Below, one piece after another: positions 16,094 through 24,546 of a stretch of 64,000 nucleotides of DNA; position 1 is the first letter of the stretch, and each line of letters begins with the position of its first letter. The translations under genes were made by a program, and so were the position numbers. The notes under the pieces were generated by a model, which had not been told where the DNA came from, did no database searches, and saw only the letters and a list, made by a program, of their open reading frames with translations. Location of the stretch: the NCBI RefSeq assembly GCF_019933155.2, contig NZ_CP082944.1, positions 1,738,001-1,802,000 of the forward strand, written 5' to 3'. Source of the DNA: Metabacillus dongyingensis (GTDB lineage: Bacteria > Bacillota > Bacilli > Bacillales > Bacillaceae).

Positions 16094-17227
16094 TTGAAGA
16101 TTGTTATAGCACCGGATTCATTTAAAGAAAGCATGACGGCGCTTGAGGTTTGCGAAGCGGCAGAACGCGGGTTAAGACGTTCACTTCCTGAAGTTCAGAC
16201 GGTGAAAATTCCTATGGCTGACGGCGGAGAAGGAACGGTGCAGGCATTGGTCGATGCTACAAATGGAACGTTTACTTCTTTGACTGTAACAGGACCATTA
16301 GGGCTTCCTGTAGAAGCTGAATACGGGTGGCTTGGAGATCAGTTGACTGCTGTCATTGAAATGGCGTCCGCTTCAGGGCTTCATCTAGTCCCTCCCGAAA
16401 GAAGAAATCCATTAATGACGACAACTGCGGGGACTGGCGAGCTAATAAAAGATGCTGTGCAAAAAGGTGCGAAGCATATAATCATCGGAATTGGCGGAAG
16501 TGCAACGAATGACGGCGGCATGGGTATGGCTCAGGCACTGGGAGTGAAATTCCTTGATTCAGAGGGGGCAGAATTATCGTATGGCGGCGGTGCTTTATCA
16601 AAGCTTGCAAAGATTGATGCTTCTAAAATGATGAAAGAATTATCAGGTGTAACCATAGATGTTGCCTGTGATGTTGATAATCCATTGACAGGTCCGACTG
16701 GTGCTTCTGCCATATTTGGTCCGCAAAAAGGAGCAACAGATGAAACAGTTGCCGTATTAGACCGAAATCTCTCACATTATGCCTCTCTTATTCTAAAAGA
16801 GACAGGAAGGGATGTTGAAAAAATAGAAGGATCGGGTGCAGCAGGAGGACTGGGAGCGGGACTGCTAGCCTTTTTGAATGCCAATCTAAAGCGCGGTGTC
16901 GATATTGTCATTGAAACTGTAAAGCTTGAGCAGCATATGGCGGAAGCTGATCTCGTCATAACGGGCGAAGGCAGAATTGACGGACAAACCATTCACGGCA
17001 AAACGCCTGTCGGTGTATCTAAAACAGCCAAGAAGCTGAATATTCCAGTCATTGCGATTGCCGGGTCGATAGGGGATGGCTATGAAAAAGTGCATGAAGA
17101 GGGAATCAGTTCTGTGTTTTCCATCGTGCCTGGAATTGTATCATTGGAAGAGGCGCTGAATAGAGGCCCTCTTTATGTAGAGAACCTGATGTTTAATCTG
17201 GGACAGGTTTTAAATTTAAAAAGATGA
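16094..17227 (+). CDS. glxK: Glycerate 2-kinase (GlxK/GarK type)
   Basis: A 377-residue type I glycerate kinase that phosphorylates D-glycerate with ATP to 2-phosphoglycerate. The family signature is visible: IAPDSFKESMTALEV at the N-terminus, IPMADGGEGTVQAL, IIGIGGSATNDGGMGMAQALG, and DLVITGEGRIDGQT. It starts with TTG at 16094 behind GGAG, the second TTG start in a row in this operon, and ends in a strong terminator. With the permease it forms a minimal glycerate uptake and activation route feeding glycolysis. Confidence 0.92.
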   Translation: MKIVIAPDSFKESMTALEVCEAAERGLRRSLPEVQTVKIPMADGGEGTVQALVDATNGTFTSLTVTGPLGLPVEAEYGWLGDQLTAVIEMASASGLHLVPPERRNPLMTTTAGTGELIKDAVQKGAKHIIIGIGGSATNDGGMGMAQALGVKFLDSEGAELSYGGGALSKLAKIDASKMMKELSGVTIDVACDVDNPLTGPTGASAIFGPQKGATDETVAVLDRNLSHYASLILKETGRDVEKIEGSGAAGGLGAGLLAFLNANLKRGVDIVIETVKLEQHMAEADLVITGEGRIDGQTIHGKTPVGVSKTAKKLNIPVIAIAGSIGDGYEKVHEEGISSVFSIVPGIVSLEEALNRGPLYVENLMFNLGQVLNLKR

Positions 17228-17228
17228 G

Positions 17229-17261
17229 CAAAAAACCGGTATTCTAATACCGGTTTTTTGC
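17229..17261 (+). terminator. Intrinsic terminator
   Basis: GCAAAAAACCGGTATT and AATACCGGTTTTTTGC are perfect complements around CT. It ends the glycerate operon. Confidence 0.93.
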
Positions 17262-17456
17262 TGGTATCGCAGACTTTTCATCCGGTGAAGCAGCAGGTTG
17301 TCTGTGCTTTTATTTTTCCCGGAAACGAACTCTGTCATATACTAAGCGAGATTAGACTCCATAGGTTTTTCATGAAGGATGTATGTGGTTGTTTAAATCG
17401 TTTACTGATGAAATCTTTCCGGTAATATAGTCCCCCCTTTAAAAGGAAGTGCAAAT

Positions 17457-17588
17457 ATGAAACTTGATAAATCCACAATTGAAAAAATCAACACGATCTC
17501 TTTAGTTGTTTTAGCTGTAAGTGTGGCTTATATTACTTATCGATTTCAAGATTTTATAGATGTACTTACAACCATAGGAAATAAATAA
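17457..17588 (+). CDS. Small single-helix membrane peptide
   Basis: A 43-residue peptide with one hydrophobic segment (TISLVVLAVSVAYITY), charged N-terminus KLDKSTIEKIN and short polar tail. AAAAGGAAGTG precedes ATG 17457 and a perfect terminator follows four bases after the stop, which supports a real gene. I do not recognise the family. The 195 bases upstream hold nothing else I can identify. Confidence 0.6.
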   Translation: MKLDKSTIEKINTISLVVLAVSVAYITYRFQDFIDVLTTIGNK

Positions 17589-17591
17589 GAA

Positions 17592-17630
17592 AAGAGCGAC
17601 TGCATCTAATTGGCAGTCGCTCTTGTTTTG
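17592..17630. terminator. Intrinsic terminator
   Basis: AAGAGCGACTGC and GCAGTCGCTCTT form a perfect 12-bp stem. It serves the small peptide gene and probably the converging immunity gene. Confidence 0.88.
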
Positions 17631-17668
17631 ATTTGGTTATCTTCTGGTGTAGCGGTGTAAATGTGCTA

Positions 17669-18172
17669 TCACCAAAATTGATTACCTCTTGATTTAATGT
17701 ATCGTTCTAAGAAGGCTTCGAAACTAAGATTTAAAGGTGAAAGGTCTATAAACTCCAAGATGTTAAGGTAATTTGGATCTCCTGCTTTTATCTTATCTAT
17801 ATCTAAATACAAATAGCAATCTTCCAATAGGTTTGCAATGGGAATCCCCAATTCATTAAACATCTCAATTTCTTGTAATTTCCTTATTTCGTCAAAAGTA
17901 TAGATAGTAAGACCGCCACCTATTTTTTCTCCTTTTTCATCAGTAAGCTGAAAAATTCTTGCACCATTATGAAGTGATAAGAATGCCTTGTAGTCTTCAG
18001 GTAGTTTGATGTTGTTCTCTTTTTCAAAGATATCCACTTCATTTAAGTTGGTTGGAGAGTTGAAAGTACAAACGACAGTATAAACTTGACCTTCATAAGA
18101 AACTTTTAACTGCCCCTTATCATCCAGTAATTTTTTGAGACCAGTTAGGGTATTTTGTACGGAATGACTCAA
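17669..18172 (-). CDS. SMI1/KNR4 (SUKH) immunity protein
   Basis: A 167-residue protein of the SUKH superfamily, whose bacterial members neutralise polymorphic toxins. The diagnostic pattern is EKENNIKLPEDYKAFLSLHNGARI (split here: EKENNIKLPEDYKAFL then SLHNGARI), followed by LTIYTFDEI and YLNILEFIDLSP. The stretch is more AT-rich than neighbouring genes. It lies 24 bases downstream of an HNH toxin tip on the same strand, the classical toxin-immunity order. Confidence 0.85.
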   Translation of the reverse strand: MSHSVQNTLTGLKKLLDDKGQLKVSYEGQVYTVVCTFNSPTNLNEVDIFEKENNIKLPEDYKAFLSLHNGARIFQLTDEKGEKIGGGLTIYTFDEIRKLQEIEMFNELGIPIANLLEDCYLYLDIDKIKAGDPNYLNILEFIDLSPLNLSFEAFLERYIKSRGNQFW

Positions 18173-18196
18173 TTCAGTTTATCCTCCTCAACTTTA

Positions 18197-18553
18197 TTAA
18201 TAAGAAGTCCACCAAGGACTCACTGTTTTTAGATGCATTGTTGTCGGTAATGGGAACAGGTTGCCCATCGTATTGTTACCACCAAATCTCAGTGGTAACT
18301 CATGGTGTATTTGATGTGCTGTCCAATCCCATTTTGGGTTTCTAATGTACCACGTTTTATATTTGCCGGGAATTCCAGAGTCTCTCTTTGTTCTTTTCTC
18401 AACAGGCTCTACTTTAATATTAGCAATCGTTGGTGTCCACATATATGTCTTATTATGAGTGTTGTAGATAACTGGATAGATTGCCGCCTTTTTATTTGCT
18501 AAATAGGAAGCTGTTTGTCCCCTGTATAGATAGAACACGCGAAAATGCGACAA
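18197..18553 (-). pseudogene. Orphan C-terminal HNH nuclease toxin fragment
   Basis: About 118 codons encode a C-terminal nuclease domain: WTAHQIHHELPLRFGGNN, MGNLFPLP and a terminal WWTSY, the shape of the HNH/endonuclease VII tips of LXG or WapA-type polymorphic toxins. The frame has only a TTG at its beginning, no ribosome site, and an in-frame TAG three codons further upstream, so the N-terminal delivery part is missing. It is best read as a displaced toxin tip, kept next to its SUKH immunity gene. Whether it is expressed cannot be judged. Confidence 0.75.
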
Positions 18554-18648
18554 AATACACTATTTTTCTGCAATCATACAAATTTTTATTCTCTCTTTTC
18601 AAGATCATCCATATTTTGTAACATTAAAGGTGAGGAGATGAAAGCAAC

Positions 18649-19314
18649 TTGAATATTTTATACATAGAAGATGATCTGGAAATCGGAAGCTGGGTGAAAA
18701 GTGAGCTTCTGCAAAAGGGATATTCCGTGGAATGGATAACCACCGGGCTGTCATTACAGGATGGCAAAAGGTATGATTTGCTCATCCTGGATGTTATGCT
18801 TCCAGGGCTTGACGGGTTTTCGTTAGGAAGAAGATTTAAAAAGAAAAACCCGGATACGCCAATTCTGATGCTGTCTGCAAGAACATCGATCGATGATAAG
18901 CTTGAGGGGCTTGAGTTCGCAGATGATTATCTGACTAAGCCTTTCCACCCCGAGGAACTTGTTAAAAGGGTTGAGGTGCAGCTGAGAAGATATCATAAAC
19001 TGGAGTCTGAAAAAATGATTCTCAAGCATCTTGAAATCGATCAGGCGAACCGATTTATTCGGAATGCCGAGACCGGAGAAGAAATTATCTTAACAGGAAA
19101 GCAATATCATATTTTTACATGTTTCCTGCAGCATTTAAATCAAATTCTGACAAAAGAGCAGCTGTTTGAGCATGTATGGGGCGAGCCATTTTTAGACGGA
19201 GACAAGACATTGATGGTGCATATCCGCTATTTGCGCGAAAAAATTGAAAAGAATCCTTCTGAACCTGAAATCATTGAAACGGTCAGAGGAGTCGGCTACA
19301 GGGTGAGGGGATGA
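18649..19314 (+). CDS. Response regulator of antimicrobial-peptide-type two-component system
   Basis: A 221-residue OmpR/PhoB-type regulator. Receiver: ILYIEDDLEIGSWV, phosphoacceptor Asp in LLILDVMLPGLDG, T/S in MLSARTS, Lys in YLTKPF. C-terminal winged helix ends IETVRGVGYRV. It starts with TTG at 18649 behind GGTGAGGAG. The stop overlaps the kinase ATG by four bases. The adjacent lantibiotic-type ABC exporter is its probable target. Confidence 0.88.
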   Translation: MNILYIEDDLEIGSWVKSELLQKGYSVEWITTGLSLQDGKRYDLLILDVMLPGLDGFSLGRRFKKKNPDTPILMLSARTSIDDKLEGLEFADDYLTKPFHPEELVKRVEVQLRRYHKLESEKMILKHLEIDQANRFIRNAETGEEIILTGKQYHIFTCFLQHLNQILTKEQLFEHVWGEPFLDGDKTLMVHIRYLREKIEKNPSEPEIIETVRGVGYRVRG

Positions 19315-20669
19315 AATGGCGCAGATCGCTGCAATTTAAATACCTTTCTATTATTCTTGCAGCTGTGCTCTGTATCCCCATTTCTTTTTCTCTTGCTTCC
19401 GCCTTGGTTTATGTCCCTGGAGTTTTTCTTGAAAAAGAAACGGTGCATCCTTATGAGGGCTATAATGAACTCACCGAGATGTGGCATAAAGAGGCAGGTC
19501 AGCTTAAAGCTGCAAATGATATAGAAGTTGCAGAAAAGCTCCAATCTCTTCATAAAAAATATCCAGGCTCTCAGCTGTTTTGGGTAGATAAAGAAGGCAG
19601 AACAAGAGAGAGTTTCTCATATAAAGAGGAGCTCCCTGATATCTGGACGCCAAGTTATACAATCTCCTATATGAAAAACAGCTTTGATGCTGATCCATTT
19701 ACAGTTGTCGCTTTTATAGGAGACGATAAAGATAAAGGGTTTATGGTGATCAGAGTGGACCGCATGATGCTCGAGCCTCCGATTCAAAGATTGGGGTATC
19801 AATATGACGCGATTTATTTTACCGTGCTCGCCGTGCTTATGCTCGCTTTTTTATTTCTATCATGGCTATTTTTCAAACGGCTCCATAAACGGATTCTTCG
19901 TCTTAAAGAAGCTATGAAGAGAAAAGATCATTCTGGGCTTCCTCTCCCTATTGCACTATCAAATAAGGATGAAATTGGAGAGCTTGAAGAAAGTTTTAAT
20001 AACATGATAAAAGAACTCGAGGAAAGCAGAGAACGCGAGAAGAGGGAAGAGAAAATACGCAAGGACTTAATGGCAAGTCTCTCTCATGATCTTAGAACGC
20101 CGCTAACCACTATGCGTGCTCATCTTTTTAGTGTCAAAAAAGAGTCTGTCACAGAAGCAGGATTGGAGGCTGCCCGGGCAATCGATGAAAAAATAGATTT
20201 TATCAGTGCGCTGATTGATAATCTATTTTCTTATACGCTTCTGTCATCCGGAAAGTATCACTATCATCCTAAAGAAATTAATCTCAGCCGGTTTGTTCGA
20301 AAAAAGGCAGCGGAGTGGTACCCTGTCTTTGAACAACATAGGTTTGAGGCGGAGATCGATCTTGAGCCGGATACAATCATCTGGTTTGCAGATCCTGAAT
20401 GGCTTGAGAGAATCCTGGATAATCTGCTCCAGAACATCATTCGCCATGCAGATGAAGGCAAGTATGTAGGCATAACTGTCCGCCAAACGGAATTCGGACA
20501 GTATATTATGATTCGAGACAGGGGAAATGGCTTCCGTCAGGACAGCGGCAATAAAGGAGCGGGCATCGGACTGACAATCGTTGAGATGATGACAAAAAAA
20601 ATGAATCTCACATTCAGAATTGATTCGGACAGCAGCGGAACTGTTATCTCCATATTGAAAGAAACATAA
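19311..20669 (+). CDS. Sensor histidine kinase
   Basis: A 452-residue kinase with two helices (about 11-31 and 168-187), a roughly 135-residue extracellular domain between them, HAMP, and kinase core: H-box SLSHDLRTPLTTM, N-box LDNLLQNIIRHAD, G-boxes RDRGNGF and GAGIGLTI. The large extracellular domain differs from BceS-type kinases, which have nearly none, so direct ligand sensing is more likely than sensing through the transporter. Coupled to the regulator and upstream of a three-gene ABC exporter. Confidence 0.88.
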   Translation: MKWRRSLQFKYLSIILAAVLCIPISFSLASALVYVPGVFLEKETVHPYEGYNELTEMWHKEAGQLKAANDIEVAEKLQSLHKKYPGSQLFWVDKEGRTRESFSYKEELPDIWTPSYTISYMKNSFDADPFTVVAFIGDDKDKGFMVIRVDRMMLEPPIQRLGYQYDAIYFTVLAVLMLAFLFLSWLFFKRLHKRILRLKEAMKRKDHSGLPLPIALSNKDEIGELEESFNNMIKELEESREREKREEKIRKDLMASLSHDLRTPLTTMRAHLFSVKKESVTEAGLEAARAIDEKIDFISALIDNLFSYTLLSSGKYHYHPKEINLSRFVRKKAAEWYPVFEQHRFEAEIDLEPDTIIWFADPEWLERILDNLLQNIIRHADEGKYVGITVRQTEFGQYIMIRDRGNGFRQDSGNKGAGIGLTIVEMMTKKMNLTFRIDSDSSGTVISILKET

Positions 20670-20885
20670 ACGTCGTTCAGGCGTTTTTTTTTTGTGACCA
20701 GCGAGTATAACTTCAGGTTTTAACTTAATTTTTTAAGCAATCACCCCTTATTTTGAATGGAGTTCTTTTCTTTTTGCCGGTGCTGAACAGCCGGTTCCGA
20801 TTTTCTTAATTTTAAACAAAATTTAACCCGAATCATCACCGCGTTTTAACTCTCATCTTTTAATCTGATGAAGAGGTGATAATAA

Positions 20886-21830
20886 ATGGCGGAATTGATG
20901 ATTTTAACCACAAATCTAACAAAGGTTATTAAGAAAAAAACCATTGTGGACAGTTTGGATATGAAGATTGAAAAAGGGGAGATATATGGCTTCTTAGGGC
21001 CGAATGGAGCGGGAAAAACTACAACTATTAAAATGCTTCTTGGACTTATGAAACCAACTGGAGGAACAATCGAGCTTTTTGGAAAGAATGCAGCTGACCA
21101 TCAGCTTGAATCGTTGCGGAAAATGGGGTCTCTCGTTGAGTCCCCTTCTTATTACGGACATTTAACCGCACGTGAGAATTTAGAGACAATCAGGAAAATT
21201 CTGCAGGTGCAAAAAAGCCGAATCGATGAAGTGCTGTCCATAGTCAGATTGACGAATGACAGTAATCGACCAGTAAAAGGGTTTTCTTTAGGGATGAAGC
21301 AGCGTCTTGGAATTGCGTCCGCCATCCTTGGAAATCCTGAGCTTCTTATTTTGGATGAACCGACAAACGGTCTGGATCCTTCAGGTATTCATGAAATGCG
21401 GGATCTTATTAAGAGGCTGCCGAGAGAATACGGAATGACCGTTTTAATCTCCAGTCATTTACTAAGTGAAATCGATCAAATGGCAACAAAAGTAGGAATT
21501 ATTTCTAAAGGAAAGATGATTTTTCAGGATTCGATCAGCAAGCTGAAAAGCAAAGCGAAGGAACAGGTGATCATCAGGACGGGAAATTCGGTCAAGGCAG
21601 CATCTTTGCTGCTTTCAAATGGGCAAACGGCAGAGCAAAGCGGAAAATCTGTTATTTTGCGTGATATGACAGATAGCAGAATCGCCCAAGTGATTGCCTT
21701 ATTAGTTAAGTCAGGAATTGAGGTCTACAGGGTCGAAGAGAAACGGAAATCGCTGGAAGAGATCTTTTTGGATTTAACAGGCGAAGGAGGGAACGTTCAT
21801 GATGTCCATTCTAAAAGCCGATCTTCTTAA
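20886..21830 (+). CDS. ABC transporter ATPase, lantibiotic-immunity type
   Basis: A 314-residue ATPase of the BcrA/LanF class. Walker A GPNGAGKTTTIKML, Q-loop, signature FSLGMKQRLGIA, Walker B LLILDEPTNGLD and H-loop SSHLLSE are all intact; a roughly 90-residue C-terminal extension is typical of the class. ATG 20886 has GAGGTGATA. The 216-base gap upstream carries several TTTTAA(C) motifs that might be regulator binding sites. It powers the two following membrane subunits, together removing peptide antibiotics from the membrane. Confidence 0.9.
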   Translation: MAELMILTTNLTKVIKKKTIVDSLDMKIEKGEIYGFLGPNGAGKTTTIKMLLGLMKPTGGTIELFGKNAADHQLESLRKMGSLVESPSYYGHLTARENLETIRKILQVQKSRIDEVLSIVRLTNDSNRPVKGFSLGMKQRLGIASAILGNPELLILDEPTNGLDPSGIHEMRDLIKRLPREYGMTVLISSHLLSEIDQMATKVGIISKGKMIFQDSISKLKSKAKEQVIIRTGNSVKAASLLLSNGQTAEQSGKSVILRDMTDSRIAQVIALLVKSGIEVYRVEEKRKSLEEIFLDLTGEGGNVHDVHSKSRSS

Positions 21831-22509
21831 AGTGAAACGAAAATGGTTCTGGCTCTTGGTTTTTCTGGGACCTTTTGGTGTCATTGCCCTCCAGCTGGTG
21901 AATTACGGGGTTCGCTATGACTACTTGATGCAGCAGGAGCCGGATGTTTGGGCGGGACTTCTTGATAATATTAACATGTTTGTTGCGCCAGCGCTTCTGC
22001 TGGGAATGACCATTCTCGCTTCGCAGATTGCCGCAATCGAACATCAGCAAAGTTCCTGGAAGCAGCTGCTCAGCCTGCCAGTTCAAAGAGGGTATGTGTT
22101 TCTGTCAAAATTAGCGGTTGCAGCGATCATGATTTTTATTTCCTCTACCTTGTTGTTTATTGGAACTGTGTTTTTTGGTATAGGATTACACTTCGGATTG
22201 GATATTCCATTCCTTGCAGTTATTAAAAATAGCTATTATCCTTTTTTTGCGGGAATTCCTATTTTATGTCTGCAAGTATGGCTGTCTGTTGTGATGCAGA
22301 ATCAGGCATTTCCGCTCGCTGCAGGCGTCTTTGGTGCCGTCTTTTCAATGACGGCAGCATTTGCTGCACCGGACTGGATTCCGTGGAAATGGCCATTGCT
22401 TGTCGGAGAGCATGATCCAATTTGGTACGCTGTGGCAGGAATGATTACAGGGTCCGTTATCTTGATCGCAGGACTGATGGATTTTGTCAGAAGAGAGGTG
22501 CTGACATGA
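21799..22509 (+). CDS. Lantibiotic-immunity ABC permease, MutE/EpiE type
   Basis: A 236-residue permease with six hydrophobic segments. The N-terminal SILKADLLKVKRKWFWLLV and the central HQQSSWKQLLSLPVQRG are typical of LanE/MutE/EpiE subunits. It starts at ATG 21799 (or 21802), behind AAGGAGGGAAC, overlapping the end of the ATPase gene by 32 bases. Paired with the next gene, with which it shares the W-KQLLSLPV motif. Confidence 0.85.
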   Translation: MMSILKADLLKVKRKWFWLLVFLGPFGVIALQLVNYGVRYDYLMQQEPDVWAGLLDNINMFVAPALLLGMTILASQIAAIEHQQSSWKQLLSLPVQRGYVFLSKLAVAAIMIFISSTLLFIGTVFFGIGLHFGLDIPFLAVIKNSYYPFFAGIPILCLQVWLSVVMQNQAFPLAAGVFGAVFSMTAAFAAPDWIPWKWPLLVGEHDPIWYAVAGMITGSVILIAGLMDFVRREVLT

Positions 22510-23225
22510 TGATGCAGCTGCTGTCGGCAGAGCTGCTGAAGCTTCGGAAAACCAAGGTTCTCAGCTTGTTGTTCGTGAGTCCGCTTTTTGCAGGAGTGCT
22601 TGGATTTAAGTTAGGCCAGATTGAGGGTATTTCAAATGAATGGCTCTCGCCTTTGCTGATTATGGTGCCGGCGCATGCTCTGATTTTACTCCCGCTGATG
22701 ATTGGGATTTTAACAAGCTTTCTCTGCAGATATGAACATCTGCAAGGCGGATGGAAGCAGCTTCTCAGTCTGCCTGTAAGCAGGGTCAGTGTTTTTATGT
22801 CTAAATGGCTGATGATTACGCTCCTGATATTGATCAATCAGCTTTTGTTTATGACAGCATGGATTCTGGTTGGAGCTGTTAAAGGATATTCGGATCCGTT
22901 CCCAGCCGATATTTTTATCAAACTGCTGACAGGCGGTTTTCTGGCTACCCTGCCTCTTGCCGCACTATTTCTTTGGGTATCCATGGCATGGACTAGTTTT
23001 GCCGCCCCATTGGCGCTCAATGTGATGTTTACACTTCCAAACATAATGATCATCAACTCAGAAAAAATCGGTCCATATTATCCATGGGCGCAGCCGTTTT
23101 TGGCAATGATGCCCCAGAACGAGGGATTCTTTATCACGGAAATATCCTTCTATCTTTCCATAGCCTGCGGGTTTGTCTGTTTTTTTACAGGAAGCTTTTA
23201 TTACATTAAAAATAAAGCTGTTTAG
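22506..23225 (+). CDS. Lantibiotic-immunity ABC permease, MutG/EpiG type
   Basis: A 239-residue permease with six hydrophobic segments and the cytosolic motif LQGGWKQLLSLPVSR, paralogous to the preceding subunit. It starts at the first of three consecutive ATG codons (22506), overlapping the previous stop by four bases; a longer open frame upstream is only the read-through of the overlap. Ends at a strong terminator. The three genes form a LanFEG-like immunity exporter; no lantibiotic biosynthesis gene is nearby, so resistance to foreign peptides is the likely job. Confidence 0.85.
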   Translation: MMMQLLSAELLKLRKTKVLSLLFVSPLFAGVLGFKLGQIEGISNEWLSPLLIMVPAHALILLPLMIGILTSFLCRYEHLQGGWKQLLSLPVSRVSVFMSKWLMITLLILINQLLFMTAWILVGAVKGYSDPFPADIFIKLLTGGFLATLPLAALFLWVSMAWTSFAAPLALNVMFTLPNIMIINSEKIGPYYPWAQPFLAMMPQNEGFFITEISFYLSIACGFVCFFTGSFYYIKNKAV

Positions 23226-23229
23226 ATGG

Positions 23230-23257
23230 AGACCGCTGTATGGCGGTCTTTTTTTTG
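23230..23257 (+). terminator. Intrinsic terminator
   Basis: AGACCGC and GCGGTCT around a six-base loop, followed by nine T. It ends the ABC exporter operon. Confidence 0.92.
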
Positions 23258-23294
23258 TTGCTTGCCGTAACCAAATGGCTATGCCGTGTAAAAC

Positions 23295-24340
23295 GTGCGT
23301 CAAAGCAGGTGAATGGAGCAGAAAAATCGTCAAACTCTAGAAAGAAGTGCGTCAAAACAGGTGAATGGAACAGAAAAATCGTCTAACTGTAGAAAGAAGT
23401 GCGTCAAAGCAGGTGAATGGAGCAGAAAAATCGTCTAACTGTAGAAAGAAGTGCGTCAAAGCAGGTGAATGGAGCAGAAAAATCGTCTAACTGTAGAAAG
23501 AAGTGCGTCAAAACAGGTGAATGGAACAGAAAAATCGTCTAACTGTAGAAAGAAGTGCGTCAAAGCAGGTGAATGGAGCAGAAAAATCGTCTCACTGTAG
23601 AAAGAAGTGCGTCAAAGCAGGTGAATGAAGCAGAAAAATCGTCTCACTCTAGAAAGAAGTGCGTCAAAGCAGGAGAATGGAGCAGAAAAATCGTCTAACA
23701 CTAGAAAGAAGTGCGTCAAAAAAAGGTGTATGGAGCAGAAAAAGTACCTCACTGTAGAAAGAAGTGCGTCAAAGCAGGTGAATGGAGCAGAAAAATCGAC
23801 TCACTGTAGAAAGAAGTGCGTCAAAGCAGGTGAATGGAGCAGAAAAATCGTCTAACTCTAGAAAGAAGTGCGTCAAAACAGGTGAATGGAGCAGAAAAAG
23901 TACCTCACTGTAGAAAGAAGTGCGTCAAAGCAGGTGAATGGAGCAGAAAAATCGACTCACTGTAGAAAGAAGTGCGTCAAAGCAGGTGAATGGAGCAGAA
24001 AAATCGTCTAACTCTAGAAAGAAGTGCGTCAAAACAGGTGAATGGAGCAGAAAAATCGTCTAACTCTAGAAAGAAGTGCGTCAAAACAGGTGAATGGAAC
24101 AGAAAAATCGTCTAACTGTAGAAAGAAGTGCGTCAAAACAGGTGAATGGAGCAGAAAAAGTGCCTCACTGTAGAAAGAAGTGCGTCAAAGCAGGTGAATG
24201 GAGCAGAAAAATCGTCTAACTGTAGAAAGAAGTGCGTCAAAACAGGTGAATGGAACAGAAAAAGTGCCTCACTGTAGAAAGAAGTGCGTCAAAACAGGTG
24301 AATGGAGCAGAAAAAGTGCCTCAAATATAGAAAGATTATA
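23295..24340. repeat. Tandem array of twenty 52-bp repeats
   Basis: Twenty head-to-tail units begin with GTGCGTCAAA at 23295, 23347, 23399, 23451, 23503, 23555, 23607, 23659, 23711, 23764, 23816, 23868, 23920, 23972, 24024, 24076, 24128, 24180, 24232 and 24284. The period is 52 except one 53-base unit at 23711 (extra A). A unit reads GTGCGTCAAAGCAGGTGAAT, then GGAGCAGAAAAATCGTCTAA, then CTGTAGAAAGAA. Variation is concentrated at the AAC/GCAG position and in the GTCTAACTGTAG part (GTCTAACTCTAG, GACTCACTGTAG, GTACCTCACTGTAG, GTGCCTCACTGTAG). Units 23711-23867 and 23868-24023 repeat the same three-variant order, a 156-bp higher-order duplication. There are no unique spacers, and the period is not a multiple of three, so it is neither CRISPR nor a coding repeat. 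Confidence 0.95.
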
Positions 24341-24546
24341 TAGAAAGAATTTAAAAAGAATGAAAAAAGAAAAAGATTCATACTTCTGATACTCATACTA
24401 TATTTCTCTTTTTAATGTCAGCTAAGAAGATTTTCATATCCTGCGAAGAAATGAGATATACTAAAACTAGTAAACTATTTCGTTCATGAAACCTTTTGGC
24501 CGATAGAACGTATTACATTCAAACTCAAAAGAGAGGAAGATACTGC

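Noticed and set aside
23295..24340. CRISPR array
   Set aside because: Units are repeated without unique spacers, the whole 52 bases is conserved, and no cas gene is in the window.
23625..24389. Open frames of 76 and 63 codons within the 52-bp array
   Set aside because: The 52-base period shifts the frame each unit; the frames arise where stop-containing variants are missing and have no ribosome site.
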